Origin: Mycolicibacterium sp. P1-18
GTDB taxonomy: Bacteria; Actinomycetota; Actinomycetes; Mycobacteriales; Mycobacteriaceae
Direction of reading: 5' to 3'
Assembly: GCF_008329535.1 (NCBI RefSeq)
Contig: NZ_NPKR01000004.1
Location: 372,001 to 436,000 of the forward strand
DNA: 64,000 nt
The notes beneath the pieces were generated by a model. It was not told the DNA's origin. It worked only from the letters and a program-made list of their open reading frames with translations, and searched no databases. Below, one piece after another: positions 50,976 to 61,422 of this stretch; position 1 is the first letter of the stretch; each line of letters starts with the position of its first letter. A program made the position numbers and the translations under genes.

Positions 50976-53207
50976 GTGACGGTGTCTCATCCGCAGCGGC
51001 GGCACGAACGGCCGGGGGGCTTCGAGGTGGATTCTCTTCTAAAGCGATACAGCAAGTATTCGCGGCGACGGTATCGACGCGCAATGACATCCCCTCAGCG
51101 TCTAGATATCCAGGGACTGCGAATGGTCGCAGTTCTTGTCGTGTTCGCCAATCATTTGTGGGGCTGGCCCAGAGGCGGCTTCGTTGGCGTAGACGTCTTC
51201 TTCGTCATATCCGGCTTCCTCATCACAGGAAATTTGCTTCGGACGGCCGAGACGCAAGGCAACATTGATTTTGGCCGCTTCTACCTGAATCGAATTCGTC
51301 GCATCGTGCCAGCAGCTAGCGTCGTTTTGCTCTTTACGTACCTAGCGTATATAGTCCTGTTTCTACCTTTTCGAGCGCACGAAGTCGGAATAGACGCTCT
51401 TTACGCGTTCGGCTTCATTGCCAATTGGCACTTCTTGCTCCAAGGAACCGACTATTTTAACGCGTCGGCGGATTCTGTGTCGCCAATTCAGCACTACTGG
51501 TCGCTCTCGATCGAGGAGCAATTTTACTTTGTGTGGCCTGCGATCATTTTCATCATAGGAATTGTTGTGGCACATAACACGATACGTCGCAATAGCCGCA
51601 GCATGATCGCGGGTGCCACTATGGTCACCATTGTCGTCGCTTCGTTCGGCTGGGCGGTCTATGAGTCGTTTACTGCGCCAACGTGGGCATACTTCAACAC
51701 CTTTTCTCGCGTGTGGGAATTGGGCGTTGGAGCCATTTTGGCCACAGCAACCGGGGTTCTCGCTCAACTGCCCACATCCCTTAGACCATTCTTGTCCTGG
51801 GCGGGGTTAGGGCTTATTTTCACGGCTCTGTTCACAATCAGTGATCAATCGGCTGGATTCCCGGCCCCGTGGGCATTGTTGCCAGTCCTTGGCGCTGCGC
51901 TGGTGATCGGGTCGGGCGTCGGAACCGAGCCGAGGTACCAAATATTTTTGCGCAATCCGATTAGCACATATATTGGAGATATATCCTACTCGCTCTATTT
52001 AACTCATTGGCCCATCATTGTCATCCTCAGCGCCATCCTTGAACCCGGAGTCGCATTGCAGATAATGATTCTGACGCTCAGCTTCGGTTTGTCGATTGCG
52101 TCGTATCACTTCGTCGAAAATCCTATGCGGCGCGCCGGTCTTGACGAGATGCGTCGTGTCTTACATGAAGTTCGACGCCGTCGCTATCGGGCGAGGCAAT
52201 CGAGCCAGATTGCCGCCATGGGAGCTTTAGCACTCGTAAGCGTGTGCGGGATAACTTATGTCTCTCGCCCGGGGATATTCGAACAAGCAACTCCGTTGCC
52301 GATGGTATCTGTAGCGAATGAGGACAACTCAAAGCCGGCTACTGGAACCGAGGCGGGTCCCCTTACTGCTTCGCTACACATCGAGATTGTAAAAGCACTT
52401 AAGTCGACGGAATGGCCCGCTCTCACGCCCAGTATGGAGTCGGTGATAACTGGTCCACAGGTGGCAGAGGATTTACTCGAATGCGGCAGCATAGCTTTTC
52501 CGGATCCGGCCAAGTGCACTTGGGGTGCCAAGTCCGCGAAAACCAAAATCGTCTTGGTTGGGAATTCCATAGGAATGACTTACTCCGGGCCATTGCGAGA
52601 AATCGCACTTCACTCTGATTCAGCTTTAAGCGTACATACCGAAGCGATGGCTGGTTGCAACTTCGTAGAAGAAGACATTACGAATAGCGATCAATCACTG
52701 GTAGACGCATGCCCTGTGAGAAAACAACACGCAATTGACGTCATAAACACCATCAAGCCTGACATCGTAATCATCTCGAACTCATATGGTGCAAAAAGAG
52801 TCGTGGGCGCCAACGATGATCTTACTAACGTCGAGTGGGTGAAGTCGATGCGCCGCATCGTGGACAAGTTTATGATGAATACCAAAAAAGTTGTGTTTCT
52901 GTCTCCACCTCCCGGCGACGTCGATATTAGTAACTGTTATGGGAAACGGGCCAATAAGCCGCCGAGTTGTATCGGCCAGGTGGATGGCGTTTGGACATCA
53001 ATGGCGATGGCCGAGAAGGACCTCGCCAAGTCTTTGAACGGGGTTTGGATAGACTCCCGCCCGTGGTTCTGCAGCGGAGGAAGAATATGCCCAAGTTTCG
53101 TCGGAAACACACCCACTAAGCGCGACGAAGCGCACATGTCACCCGCGTACGGGGAGCGAATATATCCCGTAATTGGGGAGGCGCTCAAGGCCGCCGGCTT
53201 GTTCTAA
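50976..53207 (+). CDS. Acyltransferase-3 (OafA-like) fused to an SGNH domain
   Basis: The 743-residue protein has a long basic N-terminus, an acyltransferase-3 membrane domain of about ten helices (residues about 40-410; RLDIQGLRMVAVLVVFANH with the catalytic His, GGFVGVDVFFVISGFLIT, YWSLSIEEQFYFVWPA, SLYLTHWPI), a further helix near 420, and an outer SGNH domain (about 470-743; VLVGNSIGMTYSG with Ser about 531, and KRDEAHMSP with Asp 717 and His 720). Block I is GNS rather than GDS. It should O-acetylate or acylate sugars of the exported polysaccharide. GTG 50976 is the earliest start; a later one is possible. Confidence 0.88.
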   Translation: MTVSHPQRRHERPGGFEVDSLLKRYSKYSRRRYRRAMTSPQRLDIQGLRMVAVLVVFANHLWGWPRGGFVGVDVFFVISGFLITGNLLRTAETQGNIDFGRFYLNRIRRIVPAASVVLLFTYLAYIVLFLPFRAHEVGIDALYAFGFIANWHFLLQGTDYFNASADSVSPIQHYWSLSIEEQFYFVWPAIIFIIGIVVAHNTIRRNSRSMIAGATMVTIVVASFGWAVYESFTAPTWAYFNTFSRVWELGVGAILATATGVLAQLPTSLRPFLSWAGLGLIFTALFTISDQSAGFPAPWALLPVLGAALVIGSGVGTEPRYQIFLRNPISTYIGDISYSLYLTHWPIIVILSAILEPGVALQIMILTLSFGLSIASYHFVENPMRRAGLDEMRRVLHEVRRRRYRARQSSQIAAMGALALVSVCGITYVSRPGIFEQATPLPMVSVANEDNSKPATGTEAGPLTASLHIEIVKALKSTEWPALTPSMESVITGPQVAEDLLECGSIAFPDPAKCTWGAKSAKTKIVLVGNSIGMTYSGPLREIALHSDSALSVHTEAMAGCNFVEEDITNSDQSLVDACPVRKQHAIDVINTIKPDIVIISNSYGAKRVVGANDDLTNVEWVKSMRRIVDKFMMNTKKVVFLSPPPGDVDISNCYGKRANKPPSCIGQVDGVWTSMAMAEKDLAKSLNGVWIDSRPWFCSGGRICPSFVGNTPTKRDEAHMSPAYGERIYPVIGEALKAAGLF

Positions 53208-53701
53208 TGCGCGGGTGACGCTGCGACGGCCTTGGACCTAACGTCGGCACAACGGGTAAACGGGCATTTGCAACCTCATCTATCGTGGTCGGCATCTATA
53301 CGTAGCGCAGACCGCGTCCGTGCTCTGCAATCAGCCGCCGTCGTGAGCGGCGAACACCTGTCCGACTTAAAGGCAGTAAACGGCTTCGAAGCGAAACTCT
53401 CATCAAAGCACTTCGCGACGACGAACTACGTCGGCGGAGCGTGAGATCAGGACGCGGATGGCGGCTGAGGAGCCACGCGGGCGGGGGTCGAAGCAACACT
53501 GCAGAAGCGTGGACGATCGCTGAGCCAGGTACAGCGTTCGCCACTTCAGAAGGAGCGTATCCACAGGAGAAGTGACGGTGTGTTCAGTCCGAATGGCGAC
53601 CGAGCAGGGCGAAAAATACATTGCGCTACGTTATAGTTATCAAATCACTGCGAAAAGGACAACGTGAATAATTATCGAAACAGCCCGAAGGATTCGCTGT
53701 A
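53208..53701. other. 494-nt gap, no gene recognised
   Basis: Short frames on both strands lack conserved features or ribosome sites. The last 100 nt are AT-rich and probably hold the promoter of the flippase gene (TATAGT near 53632). The rest may be decayed sequence. Confidence 0.5.
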
Positions 53702-55177
53702 GTGGATTCCGGCACTAAGCGAAATTTGGCTACATATTACGCCAATTTTCTGATTGTTGGGGTAACCGGCTTCATCGTCAATCCCCTCTTACTTGGCGCG
53801 CTTGGTCCGCTGCTTTTTGGAGTGTGGAAATCGCTGCAGCGCTATCTCGACTTTGCGACAGTAGCTGACGGTCGCGCGTCTCAGGCGTTGAAATGGATCG
53901 TAGCGAGCAGAACGGCGCTCAGCACAGAAGAGCGCCAGCGCGATATCGCTGCCGCCGTTCATGTTTGGTTTAGGTGGCTGCCGGTTGCATTCGTGGTGGC
54001 AGGGGCCATAACTGTTGGCATGCCACTATTGATTGACGACATTCCCGTCGATCTAAAAGCGATGGTATATTCCGCCGCTGCCATCCTTGCGTTAAACACC
54101 ATTCTTACTGGCTTGCTCGCCATCCCCGACTCCGTTTTAATGGGTGTGAATCAAGGTTACAAATCTATGATCGTCACCACCGCCGCCTACATACTAAGCA
54201 ACGCGACTATGGTGCTCGCAGCTATATCAGGATGGCCGATTTGGACGTTGGCGGCAATTGTACTCATCGCCGCGGCGTTCAATAGTTTGTTCACACTTGC
54301 CATCGCCCGCCGCAGCATTACCTGGTGGGGGTTATCTAAACCGACGACGGAAGATATCAGGCGGGTTTTTGGCTACAGCACATGGACGCTTGGGTGGGTC
54401 GCAGTCGACAAACTTCTGCTCTGCTCCGAATTAATCGTCATAAGTGTAATGATCGGGGCAATTACAGTTACAGAATATGCCCTGACAACTTATGTCATGC
54501 AATTCGTTCTTTCCATCGCCCTTGTTACGGCGAGCGGTTTTATGCCTCTGTTGGGCTCCCACCTGGGCGCAGCTGATATGTGTGCTGCGGCAGAGAGAGC
54601 GCGTTCAGTTCGTCATCTTGTTGTCGGTGTTACCGCCGTGGGCGGCGGCGCGGTCTTAGCGTTCAACGAGGTATTCGTCAATTGGTGGGTCGGTAGTGAT
54701 CAGTATATGGGCACACTTATGAACGCACTCCTTGTTGTACTCGGACTCCAGTTTGCGCTGATTCGCATGGATGGACAGATCCTTGATGTAACAATGCGGA
54801 TAGCACCCAAAGTGCTCATTGGGTTGGCGAGTAGTGCAGGTGGCGTCCTAGCCGCATGTTGTGTGTACGCATACTCTGGCAACCTGCCGGCGGCGATGTC
54901 AGCGCTTATTATGGCTCGCCTCATCAGCAACATAGCGTTCCCCGTCTTGGTGGCACGGTCTGTGCCGGGTTCTGCGTTGCCGTTCTTACCTCTATTCTTA
55001 TCGGTCGCTTTTCTGATTGGCTCGTTCATAGTCGGGCCACGCATTGCGACCGAGGCGCTGCCCATGAGAATAGGTCTAAGTTGTGCGTGGCTTGCGGCTG
55101 CCCTCGCGGCAGCGTGGTTCGGACTCGTTCCCCGTCACATCGTTCGCGCCTTACTTACACGCAGTACAGCTTCTTGA
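53702..55177 (+). CDS. Polysaccharide flippase (Wzx/MATE-like)
   Basis: The 491-residue membrane protein has about 12 to 14 helices and the N-terminal pattern YYANFLIVGVTGFIVNPLLLG common to polysaccharide-transport proteins of the MOP superfamily. LLGALGPLLFGVWKSLQRY and a polar loop RASQALKWIVAS follow. It probably moves lipid-linked repeat units across the inner membrane. GTG 53702 follows AAGGATTCGCTGTA. It is flanked by gaps of 494 and 1533 nt. Confidence 0.85.
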   Translation: MDSGTKRNLATYYANFLIVGVTGFIVNPLLLGALGPLLFGVWKSLQRYLDFATVADGRASQALKWIVASRTALSTEERQRDIAAAVHVWFRWLPVAFVVAGAITVGMPLLIDDIPVDLKAMVYSAAAILALNTILTGLLAIPDSVLMGVNQGYKSMIVTTAAYILSNATMVLAAISGWPIWTLAAIVLIAAAFNSLFTLAIARRSITWWGLSKPTTEDIRRVFGYSTWTLGWVAVDKLLLCSELIVISVMIGAITVTEYALTTYVMQFVLSIALVTASGFMPLLGSHLGAADMCAAAERARSVRHLVVGVTAVGGGAVLAFNEVFVNWWVGSDQYMGTLMNALLVVLGLQFALIRMDGQILDVTMRIAPKVLIGLASSAGGVLAACCVYAYSGNLPAAMSALIMARLISNIAFPVLVARSVPGSALPFLPLFLSVAFLIGSFIVGPRIATEALPMRIGLSCAWLAAALAAAWFGLVPRHIVRALLTRSTAS

Positions 55178-56710
55178 GTTCTAGGTGCGTTCAACAGAAG
55201 GGACCACCTAGCGAGACCGCCGCGGGTGTTCTGCTACCAATTTCGTGTTTACGGACGACGGAGCGTGACAAAAGAAGCTTCGACTCTAACGTTGGTTTGT
55301 GCAATACCGCTTCATCCACTGACGACCGTGTCTAGCCCGACGTTGCATAGACGCCGCGCACGTTTAACGGTCGCCCAACGACGTCGTTAGAACCAGTGGG
55401 CCTGTGGCGGTATCGCTGACTTTTGTGATGGAATCCGCAGGTACAAGCCTTGAGCCGACGGGTCGTTAACCGATAGTGTCGAAGTCGGCCGCCGATCAGG
55501 GCCGCGCACCCCAGACTGAGGTCAACAGTTGGTCGGCGTTGCGCAATCGTCGATGTGCGGTGCGGTTGTCGGCTGCCGTCCGGGGTGTACCAGAAGGAAC
55601 CCGGTGCACCAGCGCATTTCGGTGCCCACGGCTCGACGTGGTGCCGCATGAACGGACTATCCTGCGCCGTGCGTGCCGCCAGCCAACCCACAGCCACACA
55701 ATCGGGTTCATCCCATCTCCGATCCACATTCGCATCGCCAGAACCGTCCCTCCGTCACCGAGTCAGAGTCGGGCTGCGGCCGGCAGTTTGGCGACTGCAA
55801 CGCCAACAGGACCTCGCAAAACCGTTAGACGGGTGCCTACACTGAGATCCGGCGCTTCCGGGGTGGAAACGTGCCCATCTACGGTCTGCTGAACGATCGC
55901 TCCAGTGGTGCCTCGCCGTGATCAAAAATTGCACGTCGCCGTCTAGAGGGGTTGCGACCTATTGCGATAATTTCAGGAAGTTACGCCACTGGGGCCGACA
56001 TACACGCCCCTTCGCGCGGCATGACGGCTAAGCGGAGCCGCACACCACCTCAGACGCGTCCACACCAGCCGTCTGACACCGGACCCGTTCCGTTGCAATG
56101 ATGTTCGATTGCTTGCGACAGCACTGTTGCGGGCGACAGACGCCACCAAGAGTTACGGCCTGATCGGACTACCCGGCTCGCATTGACAGCGTGCTGGAGG
56201 TCTGCGAGGCTGACGCACAATTCTTGGTACGAAGACCCTGGGGGGGTTATGAAGAAGGCTGCCGATCTGCATCGGGGTGACATGTCGGTCTTGTACAGGC
56301 GTTCTCAGACGCGTTTAAAGCTTTAGGCGCCCAAATTGCCCTCGCTTCAACTTGAAGCCTTGAGCTCAGTCATGGATCGGACACGATTCCCCATGACCGA
56401 CCAGACGGGTCAAAGGAGAGCGGCGTCCCTAGCCGATCAAGCTGGCGTCGACCTGTTGATGCGCCGAGTCACTGGCCCATCGACACAATCAGGTGTCAGT
56501 TGACGCGAACTACATGCCGATACACGGTCCGAGGCATTTCCAATTGGCTCACCGCTAGCAGACACGCGGTGGTTCACGCCGCATCGGCTATAAAACCTCG
56601 TTCGTCAGACCCACGCTTGACATTAATCCTATGAACCTCAGTTGGATTACGATTTACGTGGAGCAGGCTTAATCGCCACGGACGCAAGAACAGCAGTGGA
56701 GGGATGACTA
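55178..56710. other. 1.5-kb gap without a recognised gene
   Basis: Frames of up to about 138 codons exist on both strands, but none has a recognisable domain, a good ribosome site or consistent codon bias, and several overlap one another. A perfect 15-bp palindrome lies at 56344-56358, and a TTGACA at 56617 may belong to the promoter of the kinase gene at 56711. Decayed genes, an untranslated leader or a regulatory region are all possible. Confidence 0.5.
56344..56358. promoter_or_regulatory. Perfect palindrome GCTTCAACTTGAAGC
   Basis: A 15-bp perfect palindrome with a single central C. Its left side CTCGCTTCAAC (11 nt) is identical to the second dyad at 4501-4511 between the oxidoreductase and Lrp genes. 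It lies about 350 nt before the BY-kinase gene. Confidence 0.4.
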
Positions 56711-58195
56711 ATGAACCTGCAAGACTTTACGAAACTTTTGCGTAGCAGATGGATAACTATTTGCGTCACCATTCTGGTTGCACTCGTTGGCGCCGTAGCG
56801 TATACGCTCCTCACAACTCCGTTGTATCGTTCTAGTACTAGGCTCTATGTCTCAGCCACTGGTGGCGTTTCAGTCGCAGAGATGTACCAGGGAAACCGCC
56901 TCTCTCAAGAACGAGTACTTTCCTACAGCGAGTTGCTCATGGGGCAGACGATCGCACAGAGGACTGTGGACAAGTTGGGTCTCACTATGAGCGCTGACGA
57001 ACTTCGAGCGCATGTGAAAGCCACCGCCAAGCCAGACACCGTCCTCCTCGAGGTGGAGGTGGTCGACCAGTCGCCTATCCAAGCGCGCGATATTGCTAAC
57101 GCCCTCTCGGATGAGTTCGTTGCAATGGTCAGAGAGCTCGAAACCCCTGAGGATGGATCACGCCCCGATGCGCGGGTAGTTGTGGAGCAGCGTGCAACAG
57201 TGTCCAACCGACCGGTAGTTCCTCAAACGAACGTGAATATTGCTATCGGACTTGCGTTAGGTATAGCCCTCGGCATAGGACTTGCGGTCGTTCGAGATTT
57301 GCTGGACAACACCGTAAAGGACCGTCGATCTCTGGAAGACATTACAGGCGCCGGCATCGTTGGCAGCATTCCTCTCGATAAGGATCGACGTAAAGATCCA
57401 GCGGTCTCGTTCGACGGAAACAACTCCGCAATAGCGGAAGCCTTTCGCAAGCTGAGAACCAATCTCCAATTCCTGGCAGTAGACAACCCCCCGCGGATGA
57501 TTGTCGTGACAAGCTCTATGCCCAATGAAGGTAAGTCGACCACTGTAATCAATATAGCGCTGGCGCTCGCAGAAGCAGAGCACAGCGTCGTAATAGTCGA
57601 TGGGGATATGCGTCGTCCGATGCTGCATAAATACATGAACCTGATAGGCCAGGTCGGATTCAGCACGGTGCTCAGCGGCGCAGCCTCGTTGGGAGAGGTG
57701 TTGCAAAAAACGCCTTTCCCAGGTCTTACCGCTTTAACATCGGGCGCCACGCCACCAAACCCAAGTGAGTTGCTGGGATCGCAGGCCGCGAAAACGATCT
57801 TAAGCGAATTACGTGCACAGTTTGATTACGTTATTATTGATTCGTCACCGCTTCTCGCGGTGACAGATGCAGCGGTGCTGGCGGCCGAGTCTGACGGTGT
57901 TCTAATTATGGCACGATTTGGTCAGACTAAACGGGAGCAACTGACCCAGGCAATTGGCAACCTCCATGATGTTGGTGCTACCGTTCTAGGCGCAGTGTTT
58001 ACGATGACGCCATTACGCGGAAATGACGCATACAGTTATAGCTATCGCTACTATGGCGACGAAACCAGCCAGAATCCCCGTCGCCTGAGTCAACCTGCAT
58101 CGACGCCCACTAATGCTGATTCGATAATCACCGACTCAGACGAACAAGCGACATCTACAACCCCCCCTCACAATTCAACAAGTACGTCGAAATAA
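56711..58195 (+). CDS. Chain-length determinant fused to bacterial tyrosine kinase (Wzz + BY-kinase)
   Basis: The 494-residue protein has an N-terminal Wzz domain between two helices (about 14-36 and 178-198) and a cytoplasmic BY-kinase domain. Walker A is SSMPNEGKSTT (about 275-285), Walker A' VVIVDGDMRRP, Walker B YVIIDSSP, and a C-terminal Tyr cluster DAYSYSYRYYGDE (about 440-452) supplies autophosphorylation sites. It controls polymer length and export in Wzy-dependent pathways. GGAGGG lies 7 nt before the ATG. The phosphatase at 47677 is its likely partner. Confidence 0.93.
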   Translation: MNLQDFTKLLRSRWITICVTILVALVGAVAYTLLTTPLYRSSTRLYVSATGGVSVAEMYQGNRLSQERVLSYSELLMGQTIAQRTVDKLGLTMSADELRAHVKATAKPDTVLLEVEVVDQSPIQARDIANALSDEFVAMVRELETPEDGSRPDARVVVEQRATVSNRPVVPQTNVNIAIGLALGIALGIGLAVVRDLLDNTVKDRRSLEDITGAGIVGSIPLDKDRRKDPAVSFDGNNSAIAEAFRKLRTNLQFLAVDNPPRMIVVTSSMPNEGKSTTVINIALALAEAEHSVVIVDGDMRRPMLHKYMNLIGQVGFSTVLSGAASLGEVLQKTPFPGLTALTSGATPPNPSELLGSQAAKTILSELRAQFDYVIIDSSPLLAVTDAAVLAAESDGVLIMARFGQTKREQLTQAIGNLHDVGATVLGAVFTMTPLRGNDAYSYSYRYYGDETSQNPRRLSQPASTPTNADSIITDSDEQATSTTPPHNSTSTSK

Positions 58196-58334
58196 TGCTG
58201 ATGGCACCTTGGGTGAGAAGTTCGACGATGGCTCCGATTAGCCGCGCGACTTATAGTGTGAGGTGCAACATCAGTGTCGCGAACTTCAAGAACACGTTCA
58301 TGGTCTGCAACACCCTTGGTGCGAAGGCGACGTA

Positions 58335-59687
58335 GTGGACTTGACGTCAATGCCGGCCGTTTCGATGGTGGTGCTCGTCGCGGTAGCAGGCACCTTGTCC
58401 GTGCTGTTACTCCCACGGATTCTCTTGTTGGTACTCCTAATTGTAGTAAGAAGCGTTGCGGACGTTGGTAGCTACAATCCGAACGGATCACTCTTACCAG
58501 GGTCCGCCATCTCCGCGTCGGTCGGCTTGGCAGCAATTTTTGCACTTTTGATTCCGACTGGTAACCGAGCGAGTCGACGGGCTACCTTGGGGGCAAGCCT
58601 CGTCGCCACTATGGTGACGTTCTGGACAGTCATAACCATTGTTAATTTTGGCTACAAGTTCGAGTACGTTGGCGAGATAATTCGCACTACTTCCCTGGTA
58701 GCAGTTCTAATTCTCGCCTATCGAGCGGGCGCAACCGACGGACGCAACGCAAAGCGATCGTTTAATTGGGCTGTTGGCCTACCCGCGCTTGTCGTGATCG
58801 TCGGATACATCACCAACTGGGCGCCGTCCCTTATCGACACCGGTCGGGCGGCAGGGACGTTCAGCCATCCAAACGCAGCAGCAGCATTTTTTACGGTCGG
58901 AGTAATCGCCTGCCTTTGGTCCTACAGACAGTTGCGAAGCAAAATATCGCTCTGCATGGCACTCGCCGGTCTAGTCGCCCTACTGCTCACTCAGAGCCTA
59001 GGTGCAATCGCCGCGCTGGGGATCGGGGGCGTGGTCTTCTTCGCACTTAACGCAAAGCTATCGCCATGGCGCCGGATCGGAATAATCTTATTAGGTCTAT
59101 CGCTATTCTTGACTCTCTTTGTATTACTGGGCGCCTCTGGCCGACTGAGCGAATTTCAGAGTCTCAGCTACTCTGGAGCTTCAGACGAAAACAGTCTCGA
59201 TTGGCGATTCGCAAACTGGCAACTACTCATACCCATTTGGTGGAAAAGCGCACCCCTACTGGGACTTGGTTGGGCCTCCACGCGGTATGAGGTTCAGCCA
59301 ATGGGAACCTATCCACATAGCATCGTTGTCCAACTGCTGGTCGAGATGGGGATTTTGGGTTCCACACTTGTCCTGGTTCTCACCGTAGTGCTCGGCATAT
59401 CAATAAAGCGCAGATACGGTCGTAATCCTGACACCGCGGCGGCGTTAGCAGCAATCGGCGTATGCATATTCGTCCATGGCATTGAATCTAACTGGCTAAA
59501 TTACAGCGTCGCACAGTACTTAGCGCTGTACGTCATTGGGATCATGCTTGGGTCTTCTCGATTAGCGGGCGAAGATGGAGGCGCTGTCGATCGCCGGCAG
59601 ACGCCCGATGCCATAGCGAATCTCGCAGAAATGCCCACGACGACAATGCGCGCCGCGAACCACCATCCGCCAGCACGACGGGTATAA
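58335..59687 (+). CDS. O-antigen ligase/polymerase-like membrane protein (Wzy)
   Basis: From GTG 58335 (GAAGG upstream) the protein has 450 residues and about ten to twelve helices. The large outer loop includes SSGASDENSLDWRFANWQLL-like residues (GASDENSLDWRFANW) and the late conserved YPHSIVVQLLVEMGILGS, the His of the Wzy_C/ligase family. It would polymerise repeat units outside the membrane or transfer the glycan. It follows the kinase by 139 nt, presumably in the same transcript. A polar tail of about 50 residues ends it. Confidence 0.82.
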   Translation: MDLTSMPAVSMVVLVAVAGTLSVLLLPRILLLVLLIVVRSVADVGSYNPNGSLLPGSAISASVGLAAIFALLIPTGNRASRRATLGASLVATMVTFWTVITIVNFGYKFEYVGEIIRTTSLVAVLILAYRAGATDGRNAKRSFNWAVGLPALVVIVGYITNWAPSLIDTGRAAGTFSHPNAAAAFFTVGVIACLWSYRQLRSKISLCMALAGLVALLLTQSLGAIAALGIGGVVFFALNAKLSPWRRIGIILLGLSLFLTLFVLLGASGRLSEFQSLSYSGASDENSLDWRFANWQLLIPIWWKSAPLLGLGWASTRYEVQPMGTYPHSIVVQLLVEMGILGSTLVLVLTVVLGISIKRRYGRNPDTAAALAAIGVCIFVHGIESNWLNYSVAQYLALYVIGIMLGSSRLAGEDGGAVDRRQTPDAIANLAEMPTTTMRAANHHPPARRV

Positions 59688-60386
59688 ACACCTAGGCATT
59701 CGCTAAAGCTCAGCCCACGCGCGATGACATATTCAAAACTAAATCGATCACACAGATTTCCGATCCTGAATCCAACCATCTCTGCAGTCAAAATCGTGTG
59801 ATTCGAGCGGTTGATACCTCAAGCCGTCGCGGTGTGGGAGGACGGCAGCGGTCCGTCTGATCTTAGGTAGCGAGCGGCCGAGTGGGGCGCATTCATCTAA
59901 ACGCCCTCCCGCGCACCGATGACGGTGGACGCTCCTCGTTGCAGGCATCACGGCGCAGGTGGTGGGCAACGCCGCCCACGCCCGCCGAGTGCTTACTAGC
60001 ATTTCATAGCTTGCAAACGAATCCTGGCCCGCAACTCGGTGACGTTATGGGCCGAGACCTGCACCATCGTGTTGTTTCCGTAGGTGGGATGCGTCAGTTG
60101 TCTGGCGTTGCCGGTGAGACGCCGACATTGGCGGTCTCGTCGTCGGTCTTGCCTGGGTCGGTCTAGTCTTGTCCGCACGGCGAAAGTTCCGCGGATGTCC
60201 TCTGTAAAATGCCGCTTTGACCATCCAAAGGTACCTTTGCACTTACCCACGCGGCATAGAACTACGGTGATGCCGAAAGAGTTCGTCTCATCTACCGGAA
60301 AACGCCAACGCCACTATAAACGTAAATTTTGCGCATGGGCACACGTCTTCAGCGGAAGCAGCACGCGCTCGAATTCATGAATTCCG
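59688..60386. other. 699-nt gap without a recognised gene
   Basis: The gap lies between convergent genes. Short overlapping frames on both strands have no known domain. No strong terminator is seen. It could hold gene debris. Confidence 0.5.
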
Positions 60387-61334
60387 TTAGACTTGAAATT
60401 GCGCGCGCCCCCACTCGAATTGTCGAGCTAAACCGTCTTGCAAGCTTATGCTAGGGCGCCAACCAAGCTCCTCTTCTATACGTCGCGTGCTGCCTCCGGT
60501 CCGCAAAACGTCACCTGCGACCGCGTCCGTATAGTTGATGTTTAGAGGACCGGCTAGGTCAGCGAGCCTTTCTAAGACTTCCCGAATTGTCGTGCTGCTA
60601 CCACCCGCTACATTAAATACACTTCCCGGTGGGCAGTCAACAGTCGCGGCGGCAATATTGGCTTCCACGACATCATCGATGTACGTAAAATCACGAATCT
60701 GGTTGCCGTCGCCGAAGATGGTAATCGGTTGGGCACGCACTGCGGCTCGGACAAATCTGGTAAAAGCCATGTCGGTGCGCTGGCGGGGGCCGTACACAGT
60801 AAAGTATCTCAATGAGACGGTGGGCGTTCCATAGTTCGCGGCATATAACGTGCAAAGGTGCTCTGCCGCTAGTTTAGTGACACCGTATGGACTGATCGGA
60901 TGCGGGGTATCCAATTCGCTCGTCGGATAACGAGCTGCGTTCCCGTATATCGACGATGACGATGCATAGACAAATTTTCGGAGAACCGCAGAATCCTTCA
61001 CGGCCTCAAGCAGCCTCTGAGTTGCGCTGATATTGGCGTAAACGTAGTCGTCGAAATCACGTCCCCATGACTTCCGGACACCTGGTTGACCGGCTTGATG
61101 AAATATGAGTTCAGCGTCCATCACTAACGAAGCAAGGTCGGCAACGTTCAGATCATCCTCGATGAGCCGAAACCGTTGGTGCCCTAGATTCCGCCGCGCA
61201 TTCTCGCGTTTGATTTCGACATCGTAGTAATCGGTGAAGCAATCCACTCCAACTACATCATGTCCGTCAGAAAGCAAGCGAGAGCTGATGCTGCTCCCGA
61301 TGAATCCCGCCGCGCCCGTCACTACGCATTTCAT
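60387..61334 (-). CDS. NAD-dependent sugar-nucleotide epimerase (UDP-glucuronate/UDP-glucose 4-epimerase-like)
   Basis: The 315-residue extended SDR has GAAGFIGSS (about 7-15), Asp of VDCFTDYY, catalytic Ser in VYASSSSIYG and YGVTK with the catalytic Tyr and Lys, and sugar-nucleotide contacts RYFTVYGPRQR. VDCFTDYYDVEIKREN resembles UDP-glucuronate 4-epimerases, which would use the product of ugd to give UDP-galacturonate. UDP-glucose 4-epimerase is an alternative. It is the last gene of a minus-strand group with two glycosyltransferases. Confidence 0.87.
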   Translation of the reverse strand: MKCVVTGAAGFIGSSISSRLLSDGHDVVGVDCFTDYYDVEIKRENARRNLGHQRFRLIEDDLNVADLASLVMDAELIFHQAGQPGVRKSWGRDFDDYVYANISATQRLLEAVKDSAVLRKFVYASSSSIYGNAARYPTSELDTPHPISPYGVTKLAAEHLCTLYAANYGTPTVSLRYFTVYGPRQRTDMAFTRFVRAAVRAQPITIFGDGNQIRDFTYIDDVVEANIAAATVDCPPGSVFNVAGGSSTTIREVLERLADLAGPLNINYTDAVAGDVLRTGGSTRRIEEELGWRPSISLQDGLARQFEWGRAQFQV

Positions 61335-61422
61335 CTCAGCGAATCCCCCGTACCCGTTGACATCTACTATCAGCCGCCTGTCGTGCTATAAGTACGTGCA
61401 ACCATCTACAAAACTTGGGTCG

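Noticed and set aside
55476-55892. 138-codon plus-strand frame in the 1.5-kb gap
   Set aside because: Overlapped by frames on the other strand, Arg/Thr/Pro-rich, no domain, no ribosome site.
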